In this document: positions 32,956 to 41,352 of the stretch, in pieces | Layout: every line of letters starts with the position of its first letter | Numbering within the stretch: the stretch's first letter is position 1 | Source of the DNA: Cellulomonas iranensis NBRC 101100 = JCM 18110 | GTDB lineage: Bacteria > Actinomycetota > Actinomycetes > Actinomycetales > Cellulomonadaceae | Direction: 5' to 3' | Length of the DNA stretch: 64,000 nucleotides | Assembly (NCBI RefSeq): GCF_001552375.1 | Contig: NZ_BCRB01000004.1 | Span: 1 to 64,000 of the forward strand | Position numbers and translations under genes: made by a program | Notes under the pieces: generated by a model | Database searches by the model: none | What the model was told of the DNA's origin: nothing | What the model saw: the letters and a program-made list of their open reading frames with translations, nothing else

Positions 32956-33972
32956 GTGCTCGCCGATCGCCGTGCCCGCCACGACCGGGTCGCGGCCGCC
33001 CTCGCGGCGCTCGACGACGACGCGCTGGGCGCGCTGCTGGCCGACGGCACCGACGGCTCGGTGGGCGTCGGCGGCGGCACGTCGGTCGTCGACGTCGACG
33101 GGGTCGCGGTCTTCGCCAAGCGCGTGCCCGTCACGGCGCGCGAGCTCGCGCACCCGGGCAGCACCGCCGACCTGCACGGTCTGCCGATGGCCTGCCGGTA
33201 CGGCATGTTCCCGCTGGCCGGGCCGGGCGTCGGCGCGTGGCGCGAGCTGGCCGCGAACCGGGTCGTCACCGCGGGCGTGCTTGCCGGCGAGGCGCAGGGG
33301 TTCGCGCTGCTGCACCACGGGCGCGTGCTGCCCGGCCGCCCGCCCGTCGCCGACGAGCAGCGCGACGTCGACGCCGTCGTCGCGCAGTTCGGCGGGTCGC
33401 CGGCCGTGCGCGAGCGGCTCGAGGAGCTCGCGGCCGCGACGTCGAGCCTCGTGCTGCTCTCCGAGCACGTGCCGTCGCCCCTGCTCGACACGGTGCCCGA
33501 CCCCGTGGCCGCGGCGGAGCGCGTCGAGCGGCAGCTCGGCGACGTCGTCGCGTTCCTCCGTCGCCACGCGCTGCTGCACCTCGATGCGCACCTGGGCAAC
33601 CTGCGCGCCGACGGCGACCGGCTCGCCCTGGTCGACTTCGGCCTCGCGACGTCGGCCCGGTTCGAGCTGGACGACGACGAGCGTGCGTTCGTCGCCGCGA
33701 ACGTCGACCACGACGCCGACTACGTCGCCATGCGCCTGGTGAACTGGCTGGTCACGACCGTGTGCGGGGTGCCGGGTCCGACGGCCGGGCCACCGGTCGA
33801 GCGCAACGCGTACGTGCGGCGGTGCGCGACGCACGGCGTCCCGCGCGACGTCCCGGCGCCCGTGGCGGGCGTCCTCGCGCGGCACGCGGCCGCGGCGGCC
33901 CGCATGAACGCGTTCGTCGCACGGCTGCACGACGGCGACCTCGACGCCCGGTACGCCCCGACGCGCCGCTGA
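32956..33972 (+). CDS. Kinase-like (APH/protein-kinase fold) protein
   Basis: A 338-residue protein with a small-molecule or protein kinase fold. It shows a VAVFAKRVPVT strand with the ATP-binding Lys, the catalytic loop LLHLDAHLGNLRAD (an HxDxxxxN motif) and the metal loop LVDFGLA. A Gly-rich GVGGGTSVVDVDG precedes the Lys. No membrane or sensor domain. GTG start with CATGAT six bases upstream (leaderless). The substrate is not evident. Confidence 0.82.
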   Translation: MLADRRARHDRVAAALAALDDDALGALLADGTDGSVGVGGGTSVVDVDGVAVFAKRVPVTARELAHPGSTADLHGLPMACRYGMFPLAGPGVGAWRELAANRVVTAGVLAGEAQGFALLHHGRVLPGRPPVADEQRDVDAVVAQFGGSPAVRERLEELAAATSSLVLLSEHVPSPLLDTVPDPVAAAERVERQLGDVVAFLRRHALLHLDAHLGNLRADGDRLALVDFGLATSARFELDDDERAFVAANVDHDADYVAMRLVNWLVTTVCGVPGPTAGPPVERNAYVRRCATHGVPRDVPAPVAGVLARHAAAAARMNAFVARLHDGDLDARYAPTRR

Positions 33973-34293
33973 CCGGCAGCCCCGCCGGGCATCGTCCAGA
34001 TCGTGGGACACGCCCCGCGCGAGACCGGGCTCGGTGGCCTCCTGCCGCCGGTGAGCGCCGTCAGCCCGGTCTCGACGAGGGCGTCGTCCACGGGGTGGGA
34101 CCTGTTGCCAGCCCCGAGGTGTCTCGTGCCCGCCAGCGCCGCACCCGAGGGGTGCGGTCGCGGGGCGCCGCATCGGGGTACGACGGGCAGCCGACGTCGA
34201 GCCCGCCGCCCCGAGGCGGTCCGGCCTCGTCCTGCGCGAGGGCCGAGCGGTGCCCGTGGCGGGCGCGGTGGTGCGCCCGCCACGGGCGGCCGG
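33973..34293. other. 321-bp intergenic region with two hairpins
   Basis: No gene seen. A 12-bp inverted repeat (CGAGACCGGGCT 34020-34031 / AGCCCGGTCTCG 34063-34074) encloses 31 nt, and a very strong hairpin lies at 34252. The rest is unremarkable. Confidence 0.5.
34252..34287. terminator. Strong bidirectional terminator
   Basis: Perfect 15-bp stem GCCCGTGGCGGGCGC / GCGCCCGCCACGGGC with a 6-nt loop between convergent genes. Confidence 0.8.
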
Positions 34294-34602
34294 TCACGCG
34301 TCGTACTGCGCCGCGACCGTGTAGAGGCCCGGTCGTGCGTTGGCGATGGCGGCGGTGCGGGCTGCGTACTCGGCCGCGGCCGGGTCGGCCTGCGTCGCCC
34401 GCACGTCGTCCGCGCTGCGCCAGCGGGCGAGGTTGACGACGCGCGAGCCGTCCGCGCTCGCGAGCAGGGTCAGGGAGACGAACCCGGGGCGGTGCCGGAT
34501 CACGCGCTCCGCTCCTTCCTGCAGCAGGGCCACCAGCTCGGCCTGCCGTGCGGGGTCGACGTCGACGACGTTGACGAAGGTGATGCCGTTGTCGGTGGTC
34601 AT
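34294..34602 (-). CDS. Antibiotic-biosynthesis-monooxygenase (ABM) domain protein
   Basis: A 102-residue dimeric alpha/beta-barrel-type protein. The ABM pattern is clear: TFVNVVDVDPARQAELVALL, RHRPGFVSLTLLASADGSRV and VNLARWRSADDVRATQADP. Members act as cofactor-free monooxygenases or haem-degrading enzymes; which applies is unknown. ATG with a GGAAGGA stretch upstream. Divergent from an ECF41-like sigma factor, so it may be that factor's partner or target. Confidence 0.83.
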   Translation of the reverse strand: MTTDNGITFVNVVDVDPARQAELVALLQEGAERVIRHRPGFVSLTLLASADGSRVVNLARWRSADDVRATQADPAAAEYAARTAAIANARPGLYTVAAQYDA

Positions 34603-34827
34603 GGACCACGTCCTTCCTGCCGGGTGCGGGCCGTGGCCGGTCCGCACGTCGTGGGTGGCCGCGGGGCGGCCGTGCGCACCGCCGGGCGACGGCGCTCACG
34701 CACGTCATGACGAGGCAGGACCCCGGGACGTCAGGACGGACGGGCCGCTAGCGTGGCGTGGGCACAGGTCCGCGCCCCGACGCGGTGCGGCGGTGCGACA
34801 CGGCGAGCCGCGACGGCAGGGGGCCGG

Positions 34828-35778
34828 GTGCACGACGACCGAGACGCACCGGGGGTGCTGCCGGACGGTACGCCGAGCGCGGCGCCGGTGGAGGCGCCGC
34901 GCCCCGACGACGACCGGCGGCTGCTCCTCGACGTCGCGTACCGGCTGCTCGGGTCGGTCGCGGAGGCCGAGGACGCCGTGCAGGAGACGTACGCGCGGTG
35001 GTTCGCGATGCCCGCGGCCGAGCGCGCCCGGGTCGTGACACCCACGGCGTGGCGCGTGACGGTGTGCAGCCGACTGTGTCTCGACGTGCTGCGGTCGGCG
35101 CGCGTGCGGCGCGAGCGCTCCGCAGGGACGTGGCTGCCCGAGCCGCTGCCGGCGCCCCGGTGGAGCAGCCGTGCGGCGTCGCACGGCGCGCACGACCCCG
35201 CCGACCTCGTGACGGCCGACGAGTCGCTGCGCACCGCGTTCCTCGTGGTCCTCGAGCGCACCACGCCGGCCGAGCGGGTCGCGCTCGTGCTTCACGACGT
35301 GCTCGGGTACGCGTTCGCCGAGGTCGCGGACGTGCTCGGACGCACGCCGCACGCGTGCCGGCAGCTCGCGTCGTCCGCGCGCCGCCGGGTCGCTGCCGGG
35401 CCCGTGCGTCCCGTCCCGGTCGACGACGCGGCCGTGGCGGCGTTGCAGGACGCCTGGCGCCGCGGCGACGTCGGCGCGCTGGTGGCGGTCCTGGACCCCG
35501 GGTGCGTGGCCGTGGTCGACGGCGGTGGCGTCGTCAGCGCCCCGGCCGCACCCGTGCGCGGGGCGGCGGCCGTCGCCGGGCTGCTCGCGGGCGTGGCCGA
35601 GCGGGCGCCCGGGCTCACGCTGGTTCGGGTGGTCGCCAACGGCGAGCCCGCGCTGCTCGCGCACGCCGGTGGCCGGGCGCTCGCGGTCGTCGCGCTGGGG
35701 CTGCGCGACGGCCGCGTCGCCGACCTGTGGGTCGTGCGGGACCCCGCGAAGCTGCGCGGCTGGCGCGTGCCCGCCTGA
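34828..35778 (+). CDS. ECF41-like sigma factor with C-terminal SnoaL-like domain
   Basis: A 316-residue extracytoplasmic-function sigma factor. Region 2 reads LLLDVAYRLLGSVAEAEDAV and QETYARWF; region 4 reads ERTTPAERVALVLHDVLGYA followed by FAEVADVLGRTPHACRQLAS. After residue 200 a SnoaL_2/NTF2-like domain of about 110 residues follows, the hallmark of ECF41/SigJ-type factors, where the extension replaces an anti-sigma factor. GTG start with AGGGGG upstream. The adjacent divergent ABM gene takes the place of the usual COE-type partner. Confidence 0.87.
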   Translation: MHDDRDAPGVLPDGTPSAAPVEAPRPDDDRRLLLDVAYRLLGSVAEAEDAVQETYARWFAMPAAERARVVTPTAWRVTVCSRLCLDVLRSARVRRERSAGTWLPEPLPAPRWSSRAASHGAHDPADLVTADESLRTAFLVVLERTTPAERVALVLHDVLGYAFAEVADVLGRTPHACRQLASSARRRVAAGPVRPVPVDDAAVAALQDAWRRGDVGALVAVLDPGCVAVVDGGGVVSAPAAPVRGAAAVAGLLAGVAERAPGLTLVRVVANGEPALLAHAGGRALAVVALGLRDGRVADLWVVRDPAKLRGWRVPA

Positions 35779-35829
35779 CGTGTCCGCCGCGCCCGGGCGT
35801 GCGCGGCGTCCGGTGCGTCCGGTCGGGTC

Positions 35830-36114
35830 CTACGCGAGCGACAGGAACAGCTTCTCGAGCTTCGCGACGTCGAGCGTCGGGTCCTGGTCGGCGTCCTCGT
35901 CCGTGCCCGGAGGTCGCGTGAGGCACTGCTTCATGCCGGACGCGATGATCGCGAACCCGGCGCGGTCGAGCGCGCGGGACACGGCCGACAGCTGCACGAC
36001 GACGTCCTCGCAGTCGGCGCCCTCGTCGATCATGCGGATCACGGCGGTCAGCTGCCCCTGGGCGCGCTTGAGCCGGTTGCCGACCTTCGTCATCTCCGTG
36101 GGGTCGAGCTCCAC
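35830..36114 (-). CDS. CsoR/CstR-family repressor, probably persulfide sensing
   Basis: A 94-residue all-helical DUF156 repressor. C35 (ADCEDVVVQL) and C64 (MKQCLTRP) are the two conserved cysteines, but the His that copper-sensing CsoR proteins carry four residues before the second Cys is Gly here (G60). This Cys-Cys-only pattern is that of CstR, which forms disulfide or trisulfide bridges with persulfides. GTG with AGGAGG upstream. It is the last gene of an operon of rhodanese and CoA-disulfide-reductase genes with a perfect operator at 38404, which it should bind. Confidence 0.85.
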   Translation of the reverse strand: MELDPTEMTKVGNRLKRAQGQLTAVIRMIDEGADCEDVVVQLSAVSRALDRAGFAIIASGMKQCLTRPPGTDEDADQDPTLDVAKLEKLFLSLA

Positions 36115-36145
36115 GAGGTCCTCCTGTCGCCGGTGGGGTGCCGCG

Positions 36146-36262
36146 TCAGCGGCAGGTGCACTGCTGGTCGCGGGGCACGTCGGCCATGACGGCGTCGACG
36201 TGCTGGCCGCAGCCGGTCCAGGTGACCTTGCCGCAGGTCTCGCAGGTGGCGGGGCTGCACAT
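36146..36262 (-). CDS. 38-residue cysteine-rich microprotein in the persulfide operon
   Basis: ATG 36262 to TGA 36146 encodes MCSPATCETCGKVTWTGCGQ and HVDAVMADVPRDQQCTCR. Six Cys (2, 7, 10, 18, 35, 37) and H21 give a likely Zn- or sulfur-binding knuckle (CETCGK) and a CTC tail. GGAAGGA lies about nine bases upstream. It lies between rhodanese (57 bp) and the CstR-like gene (31 bp) in the same orientation, so it is certainly co-transcribed. A persulfide carrier or metal chaperone role is inferred. Confidence 0.82.
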   Translation of the reverse strand: MCSPATCETCGKVTWTGCGQHVDAVMADVPRDQQCTCR

Positions 36263-36319
36263 GAGGGGAGTCCTTCCGGTGGGGGGTGGGGTGAGGGTAC
36301 GTCGTGGGTCGGCGGCGGG

Positions 36320-36682
36320 TCAGCGGCGGACGGCGCCGCCGGCCGCCTGCCAGGCGCCGATGCCGCCCGACAGGCTCGTGGCCGCGATCCCCGCGGCGCG
36401 CAGCTGCTTGGCGGCGGTGCGCGAGCGCATGCCCGACGCGCACATCACCACGACGGGCGTGCCCGCGGTGAGGCGGCGGGGTGCGTTGGCGACGTCACCG
36501 AGCGGCACGTGCACGGCCTGCGGCGCGTGACCGGTGCGCCACTCGGCGCGCTCGCGGACGTCGAGCAGCTGGGCTCCCTCCCGCACGAGCGCGACGGCGC
36601 GCGGGCCGTCGACCGTGGTGGGCAGGGCGCCGTCGTCGGGGGTGCGGCCGCGCAGGCGGTCGAGGACGTCGCGCAGGCTCAT
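36320..36682 (-). CDS. Single-domain rhodanese
   Basis: A 120-residue sulfurtransferase. Active-site loop CASGMRS with catalytic C81; DVRERAEWRTGHAPQAVHVP is the standard rhodanese CH2A region. It moves sulfane sulfur between persulfides, thiosulfate and thiols. Its ATG overlaps the stop of the CoA-disulfide reductase gene (ATGA), so translation is coupled. Confidence 0.92.
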   Translation of the reverse strand: MSLRDVLDRLRGRTPDDGALPTTVDGPRAVALVREGAQLLDVRERAEWRTGHAPQAVHVPLGDVANAPRRLTAGTPVVVMCASGMRSRTAAKQLRAAGIAATSLSGGIGAWQAAGGAVRR

Positions 36683-38394
36683 GAGCGGGCTCCTTGGAGG
36701 GGACGGACGAGGTCGGGGTGGGTGAGGACGAGGCTGAGCCAGCCGCCCGAGAGGTTGCGTGCCTCCAGGCCGGCGTGCAGCAGCACGCGGGTCGCGATGT
36801 GCGCGCGGACGCCGCTCTGGCAGTGCACCGCGACGGGCCGGCCGGCCGCTGCCGCGCGCACCTCGTCGAGGCGGTCGCGCAGCTCGGTGTGCGGCACGTG
36901 CAGCGCCTCGTCGAGGTGGCCGCGCGCGTGCTCGGCGGCGGTGCGGACGTCGAGCACGAGGTGCGTCGCGCGCACGGCGTCGAGGTCGGCGGCGTGCCAC
37001 TGCGGCATCGTGCCGTCCAGGACGTTCTGCGCGACGAACCCGAGCATGTTCACGGGGTCCTTCGCGGCGCCGTAGGGCGGCGCGTACGCGAGCTCGAGCT
37101 CGGCGAGGTCGTCGGCGGTCATGCCCGCGCGCAGCGCGGTCGCGAGCACGTCGATGCGCTTGTCGACGCCCGCGCGGCCGACGGCCTGCGCGCCGAGCAG
37201 GCGGCCGTCGGGCGCGAACGACGCGACCAGGTGCACGGCTTGCGCGCCGGGGAAGTACCCGGCGTGGTGCCCGCCGTGCACGCGCACGACCTCGTGCTCG
37301 ATGCCCGCACGGGCGAGCGCGGCCTGGCTCGCGCCCGTGACGGCGGCGGTGAGGCCGAACACGCGGACGATCGCGGTGCCGAGCACGGGGGCCTGCGGCG
37401 TGGTGCGGCGGCCGAGCATCGCGTCGGCGGCGCGGCGGCCCTGCCGGTTGGCGGGGCCCGCGAGCGGGACGGGGCCGACGGCGCCGGTCACGGCGTGCGT
37501 GACCTCGACCGCGTCGCCGACGGCCCACACGTGCGGGTCGGACGTGCGCTGGTCGGCGTCGACGATGATCGCGCCGGTGGCGCCGAGCGTGAGGCCCGCG
37601 TCGCGCGCGAGGTCGCTCGCGGGGCGCACGCCGACGTTGACGACGACGAGGTCGGCCGGTACCCGGGTGCCGTCGGTGAGCGTGACGAGCGCGGCGCCGT
37701 CGGCGCCGGTCGTGACGGACCGGGCGGCGACGCCGAGGTGCAGCGCGACGCCGTGCGCGCGCAGCTCGTCGGCCAGCAGCGGGGCGAGCTCGGGGTCGAG
37801 GGGAGGCAGCACGTGGTCGGCGAGCTCGACGAGCGTGACGTCCAGGCCGCGGTGCGCGAGCGCCTCGACGGCCTCGAGGCCGATGAACCCGGCGCCGACG
37901 ACGACGGCCCGGCGCGGGCGGTCCGCGGGCAGGGCCGCGACGCGCGCCGTGAGCGCGTCGAGGTCGGGGACGGTCCGCAGCGTGTGCACCGCGGGGTGGT
38001 CGAGCCCGTCGACGGGCGGCCGGACGGCCATCGCGCCGGGGGCGAGCAGCAGCGCGTCGTAGGGCAGGTCGTACGTGCCGTCGGCGGTGGCGACGGCGAC
38101 GGTGCGGGCCGCGCGGTCGATCGCGGTGACGCGGTGGCCGGTGCGCACGTCGAGCGCGAGGGCGGCGTGCAGCGACGCGGGGGTGTGCAGCAGCAGGGCG
38201 TCGCGGCTCTCGATCTCGCCGGACAGGTGGTACGGCAGGCCGCAGCTGGCGAACGACACGTGCGCGGACTGCTCGAGGACGACGATCGACGCGGACTCGT
38301 CGAGCCGGCGGGCGCGCGCCGCGGCGCTCATGCCGCCGGCGACGCCGCCGACCACGACGAGGCGTCGCGGTGCGGGTTCCGGGGTGGGGGACAT
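36679..38394 (-). CDS. FAD-dependent CoA-disulfide reductase-rhodanese fusion
   Basis: A 571-residue flavoprotein. FAD domain motif VVVGGVAGGMSAAARARR (about 13-30); redox C51 in HVSFASCGLPYHLSGE; NAD(P)H domain VVVGAGFIGLEAVEALAH; second FAD motif VWAVGDAVEV. A C-terminal rhodanese (about 465-571) carries VHCQSGVRAHIA. Known relatives (CoADR-RHD/Npsr type) reduce CoA persulfide or polysulfide. First gene of a four-gene operon; the perfect CsoR/CstR operator lies 10 bp upstream of its ATG. In the cytoplasm it should drain excess persulfide. Confidence 0.93.
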   Translation of the reverse strand: MSPTPEPAPRRLVVVGGVAGGMSAAARARRLDESASIVVLEQSAHVSFASCGLPYHLSGEIESRDALLLHTPASLHAALALDVRTGHRVTAIDRAARTVAVATADGTYDLPYDALLLAPGAMAVRPPVDGLDHPAVHTLRTVPDLDALTARVAALPADRPRRAVVVGAGFIGLEAVEALAHRGLDVTLVELADHVLPPLDPELAPLLADELRAHGVALHLGVAARSVTTGADGAALVTLTDGTRVPADLVVVNVGVRPASDLARDAGLTLGATGAIIVDADQRTSDPHVWAVGDAVEVTHAVTGAVGPVPLAGPANRQGRRAADAMLGRRTTPQAPVLGTAIVRVFGLTAAVTGASQAALARAGIEHEVVRVHGGHHAGYFPGAQAVHLVASFAPDGRLLGAQAVGRAGVDKRIDVLATALRAGMTADDLAELELAYAPPYGAAKDPVNMLGFVAQNVLDGTMPQWHAADLDAVRATHLVLDVRTAAEHARGHLDEALHVPHTELRDRLDEVRAAAAGRPVAVHCQSGVRAHIATRVLLHAGLEARNLSGGWLSLVLTHPDLVRPLQGARS

Positions 38395-38403
38395 GGCTCC
38401 AAG

Positions 38404-38419
38404 ATACCCCCGGGGGTAT
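38404..38419. promoter_or_regulatory. CsoR/CstR-type operator
   Basis: ATACCCCCGGGGGTAT is a perfect 16-bp palindrome of the TACCCC-GGGGTA class bound by CsoR/CstR proteins. It lies immediately upstream of the persulfide operon, whose last gene encodes such a repressor, so autoregulation is expected. Confidence 0.9.
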
Positions 38420-38468
38420 ATCTGGCCAAGTGCGCAGGTCGCGCCGCGGACCCGCCCGCCGCTCGCGC

Positions 38469-38858
38469 TCAGTCCCGGGCGCGCACCTTGATGCCGCACC
38501 CCAGCCAGCGCCCGTCGACGTCCTCCAGCACCAGGTCGACGTTGCCGTAGTCGGTCAGGCCCGGCGCGCGCACCACCCGCACACCCGCCGCGAGCAGCTC
38601 GGCGTGCAGGCCCGCCGCGTCGTCGGTGATGACGTACGCGTCGTACCCGAAGCCGTACCGCTCGCGGTGCGGCACCACCGGCACGCCCGGCGCGGACGTC
38701 AGGACGATCTCGATGCCGTCCCGGTACAGGCACACGTGCGGCTCCGCGGCGTCCAGGTACTCCACCACCCGGAACCCCAGGCGGTCCCGGTACCAGGCGG
38801 CCGTCGCCGCGACGTCGGGGACGGGGAAGACGGGGTGGGTCGCCTGCAGCGTGGCCAT
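38469..38858 (-). CDS. VOC-superfamily protein
   Basis: A 129-residue glyoxalase/bleomycin-resistance-fold protein with HPVFPVPDVAATAAWYRDRL, RVVEYLDAAEPHVCLYRDGI and NVDLVLEDVDGRWLGCGIKV. GGAGG lies just upstream of the ATG. Ligand unknown. Likely independent of the persulfide operon, since the operator lies between them. Confidence 0.85.
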   Translation of the reverse strand: MATLQATHPVFPVPDVAATAAWYRDRLGFRVVEYLDAAEPHVCLYRDGIEIVLTSAPGVPVVPHRERYGFGYDAYVITDDAAGLHAELLAAGVRVVRAPGLTDYGNVDLVLEDVDGRWLGCGIKVRARD

Positions 38859-38968
38859 GGGAACCTCCGGTCCGAGGGGTCGGTGCCGCCGACGCTAGGG
38901 CGGCCGTCGGCCCTCTCACCAGGGATTTCGACGCGTCCGGCGAGGACGTGGGTGCTCGGTGCCGGCGG

Positions 38969-40180
38969 TCAGCGGCCCGTCGAGAGCGGGTCGGCGAGCA
39001 CGTCGCGCAGCACGAGCTGCGCCGCGCCGACCGCGAGCAGGTCCGCGCCCAGCGCGGCCGTCACGACGCGGGCGTCCTCCCGGGCACCTGGCAGCGCGCG
39101 CGCCAGGTGGGCGTCGAGCGCGGCGGTCCCACGCGTGCGGACGAGCGCGGCGAGGAACCCGCCCAGCACGATCCGCTCGGGGTTGAGCACGTTGACGACC
39201 GTGCGCAGCGCGACGCCCAGGTACCCCAGCTGCCGGTCGATCTCGGCGAGCGCCGTCGACGGGCGCGCCGCGACGACGCGCGCGAGCGTGGGCTCGAGCT
39301 CGGAGGCGGGCACGTCGCCCAGCGCCGCGAGCAGCCGCGCGCGCGACACCTCGGTCTCGAGGCAGCCGTCCGCGCCGCAGTGGCACGGGCGGCCGTCGGA
39401 CCGGACCAGCGTGTGCCCGATCTCGCCGCCGAACCCGTGCGCCCCGACGGTCGGCGTGCCGCCGTCGGCCACCGACCCGCCGATGCCCGAGGCGCCGCCG
39501 TTGAGGTAGACGACGGCGCGCGCACCGCGGCCCGCGCCGAACAGCGCCTCGGCCACCACGCCGCAGTTGGCGTCGTTGTCGACCGTGACCGGTGCGTCGA
39601 GGGCCGCGGCGAGCAGCGGGCCGAGCGGGACGTCGCGCCAGCCGAGGTGCGGTGCGACGACGACGTGCCCGGTGCGGCGGTCGACGAGCCCGGGCGCTGC
39701 CACGCCCACGCCGCGCAGCGGACCGGTCGGCGCGAGCCGGTCGCGGAGCTCGCGCGCCGCGGCCAGCACGTCGTCGGGGGTGGGCGGTGCGTCGTGCGGG
39801 ACGCGGGCGCGCGCGAGCACGCGGCCGCCCAGGCCGACGAGCGCGCCGTGCGTCGCGTCGAGCTCGGGGTGCAGCGTGAGCACGCGGGTCGCGTCCGTCG
39901 CGTGCACGCGCGGGCTCGGGCGGCCGACGCCGCCCGACGGTGCGGGCAGGTCCTCCGTGACGATCCCCGCGCGGACCAGCTCGGCGACCAGCGCCCGCAC
40001 GGTCGAGCGGTGCAGGCCGGTCTCGCGCGTGAGGTCGGCGCGCGTGCTGCCGTCGCGCAGGTGGACGGCCTGCAGCACGGCGGCGAGGTTGCGTCGGCGC
40101 AGGTCGTCGCGGTCGCTGCCGGACGGGTCGGGCGCGCCGCCGGCGGGGTGCGCGGGCGGCGTCGGCGGGCGGGGGGTCAT
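38969..40180 (-). CDS. ROK-family transcriptional repressor (NagC/XylR type)
   Basis: A 403-residue regulator. A winged HTH (RRRNLAAVLQAVHLRDGSTR and ADLTRETGLHRSTVRALVAE) precedes a ROK sugar-binding domain with VTVDNDANCGVVAEALFGAG, GGEIGHTLV and the zinc motif CHCGADGCLE. It should sense a sugar or sugar phosphate. ATG chosen because TACGAT lies eight bases upstream. Divergent from a sugar acetyltransferase gene, its probable target. Confidence 0.9.
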   Translation of the reverse strand: MTPRPPTPPAHPAGGAPDPSGSDRDDLRRRNLAAVLQAVHLRDGSTRADLTRETGLHRSTVRALVAELVRAGIVTEDLPAPSGGVGRPSPRVHATDATRVLTLHPELDATHGALVGLGGRVLARARVPHDAPPTPDDVLAAARELRDRLAPTGPLRGVGVAAPGLVDRRTGHVVVAPHLGWRDVPLGPLLAAALDAPVTVDNDANCGVVAEALFGAGRGARAVVYLNGGASGIGGSVADGGTPTVGAHGFGGEIGHTLVRSDGRPCHCGADGCLETEVSRARLLAALGDVPASELEPTLARVVAARPSTALAEIDRQLGYLGVALRTVVNVLNPERIVLGGFLAALVRTRGTAALDAHLARALPGAREDARVVTAALGADLLAVGAAQLVLRDVLADPLSTGR

Positions 40181-40262
40181 CGCGTCCGATCGTAGGTCGC
40201 GCGGTCCGGCCGGTGGCCCTGGCCGGGTGGGTCTTGTGGCACGGCTGTCGCGGTCCCTAATA

Positions 40263-40279
40263 TGTTTTGCATGACAACA
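40263..40279. promoter_or_regulatory. Candidate ROK operator over the acetyltransferase start
   Basis: An AT-rich interrupted palindrome TGTTTTGCATGACAACA in an otherwise GC-rich context. It covers the start codon and lies next to the TAATAT -10 box (40258-40263), resembling NagC/Mlc/XylR-type sites. Confidence 0.55.
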
Positions 40280-40915
40280 AATCGACGGGACGAGCACGTC
40301 GCGACGCTCGTGGCCCAGCACGACGACGTGCGCGACCAGTTCGCGGGCGACTGGATCCGGTACCGCGTCTCGCCCGCGCTGCAGCGGCTCTCGTGGGAGA
40401 CGCAGTCCGCCTGCGCCCGCATCAGCCGGCTCTTCTACGACGACCCCGACGAGGCCCGCCGCCAGTTCCGCGAGCTCGTGCCCGGCGCCGGTGACGGCAT
40501 CGACCTGCGCCCGCCGTTCGCGCTCGACTACGGCGTAGGCCTGAGCATCGGCGACCGCACCTTCATCAACAAGGACTTCCTCGTCACCGGCGGCGGGCGC
40601 ATCACGATCGGCGCCGACTGCCTCATCGGCCCCCGGTGCAGCATCTACACGCCCAACCACGCCGAGGGCCGCGTGCGGCGCCTCGAGGGCTGGGAGCGCG
40701 TCAGCCCCGTGACCATCGGCGACAACGTGTGGATCGGCGGCTCCGTCACGATCCTGCCCGGCGTCACCATCGGCTCCGACGCGATCATCGGCGCCGGGTC
40801 CGTCGTGACCCGCGACGTCCCGCCCGGCGTCGTCGCCGTCGGCAACCCGTGCCGCGTGCTGCGCCCGATCACGCAGGACGACGAGCTCGCGCGCACCGCC
40901 GAGGAGACGGCGTGA
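40271..40915 (+). CDS. Sugar O-acetyltransferase, hexapeptide type
   Basis: A 214-residue left-handed beta-helix acetyltransferase of the maltose/galactoside acetyltransferase group. It shows LSIGDRTFINKDFLVTGG, ITIGADCLIGPRCSIYTPNH (catalytic His), VTIGDNVWIGGSVTILPG and VTIGSDAIIGAGSVVTRD. Start at ATG 40271 because TAATAT lies seven bases upstream. Its stop overlaps the next gene by GTGA. Probably regulated by the divergent ROK repressor; natural acceptor unknown. Confidence 0.9.
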   Translation: MTTNRRDEHVATLVAQHDDVRDQFAGDWIRYRVSPALQRLSWETQSACARISRLFYDDPDEARRQFRELVPGAGDGIDLRPPFALDYGVGLSIGDRTFINKDFLVTGGGRITIGADCLIGPRCSIYTPNHAEGRVRRLEGWERVSPVTIGDNVWIGGSVTILPGVTIGSDAIIGAGSVVTRDVPPGVVAVGNPCRVLRPITQDDELARTAEETA

Positions 40916-41130
40916 GCTGCCACGAGTGCGCCGCGAGCGGCGGCGCCCCGCGCCCCGCGACCGCCGTGTGCTCCGGCTGCGGCGCCGGCACCTGCCCCGA
41001 GCACACGCACGAGACCGTCGACGTCGTGCGCGTCAGCAGCGTCGGCAACCCCGTCGAGCGCCGCACGCGTCGTCTGACGTGCACGGCGTGCGCTCGCGCC
41101 GCAGCGGTACGCGCCGGCGGGGTGGCCTGA
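40912..41130 (+). CDS. DUF2180-like zinc-ribbon protein
   Basis: A 72-residue Cys-rich protein: SCHECAASG, AVCSGCGAGTCPEHTHETV and LTCTACARAAAV give four CxxC-like pairs and two His, the pattern of DUF2180-type zinc fingers. GTG start with GAGGAG five bases before it, coupled to the acetyltransferase by a GTGA overlap. Molecular role unknown. Confidence 0.8.
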   Translation: MSCHECAASGGAPRPATAVCSGCGAGTCPEHTHETVDVVRVSSVGNPVERRTRRLTCTACARAAAVRAGGVA

Positions 41131-41352
41131 CCGGTCGGTCGCCCGCCCTCGCCGGCCCGGTCCCGGGGACGGCAGGCAGGAGTGTCACCCGCCCGGCGTG
41201 GCAGACTCGGCGGGTCGTGCCCGCGTGAACGGGCCGGCAGGTCCGCGGCGAGCCGCACAGCGTGGGCCGACCGTCTCCGCGCGAGGCGGCCCCGACGGCA
41301 GGCGTCGGCGACACTGGACGGCAGCAACCGCGTTTTTCGTCGAGGAGTCGTC

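Noticed and set aside
34020-34074. Inverted repeat as a possible riboswitch stem
   Set aside because: It follows a gene stop and lies between convergent genes, so transcript-end structure is more likely.
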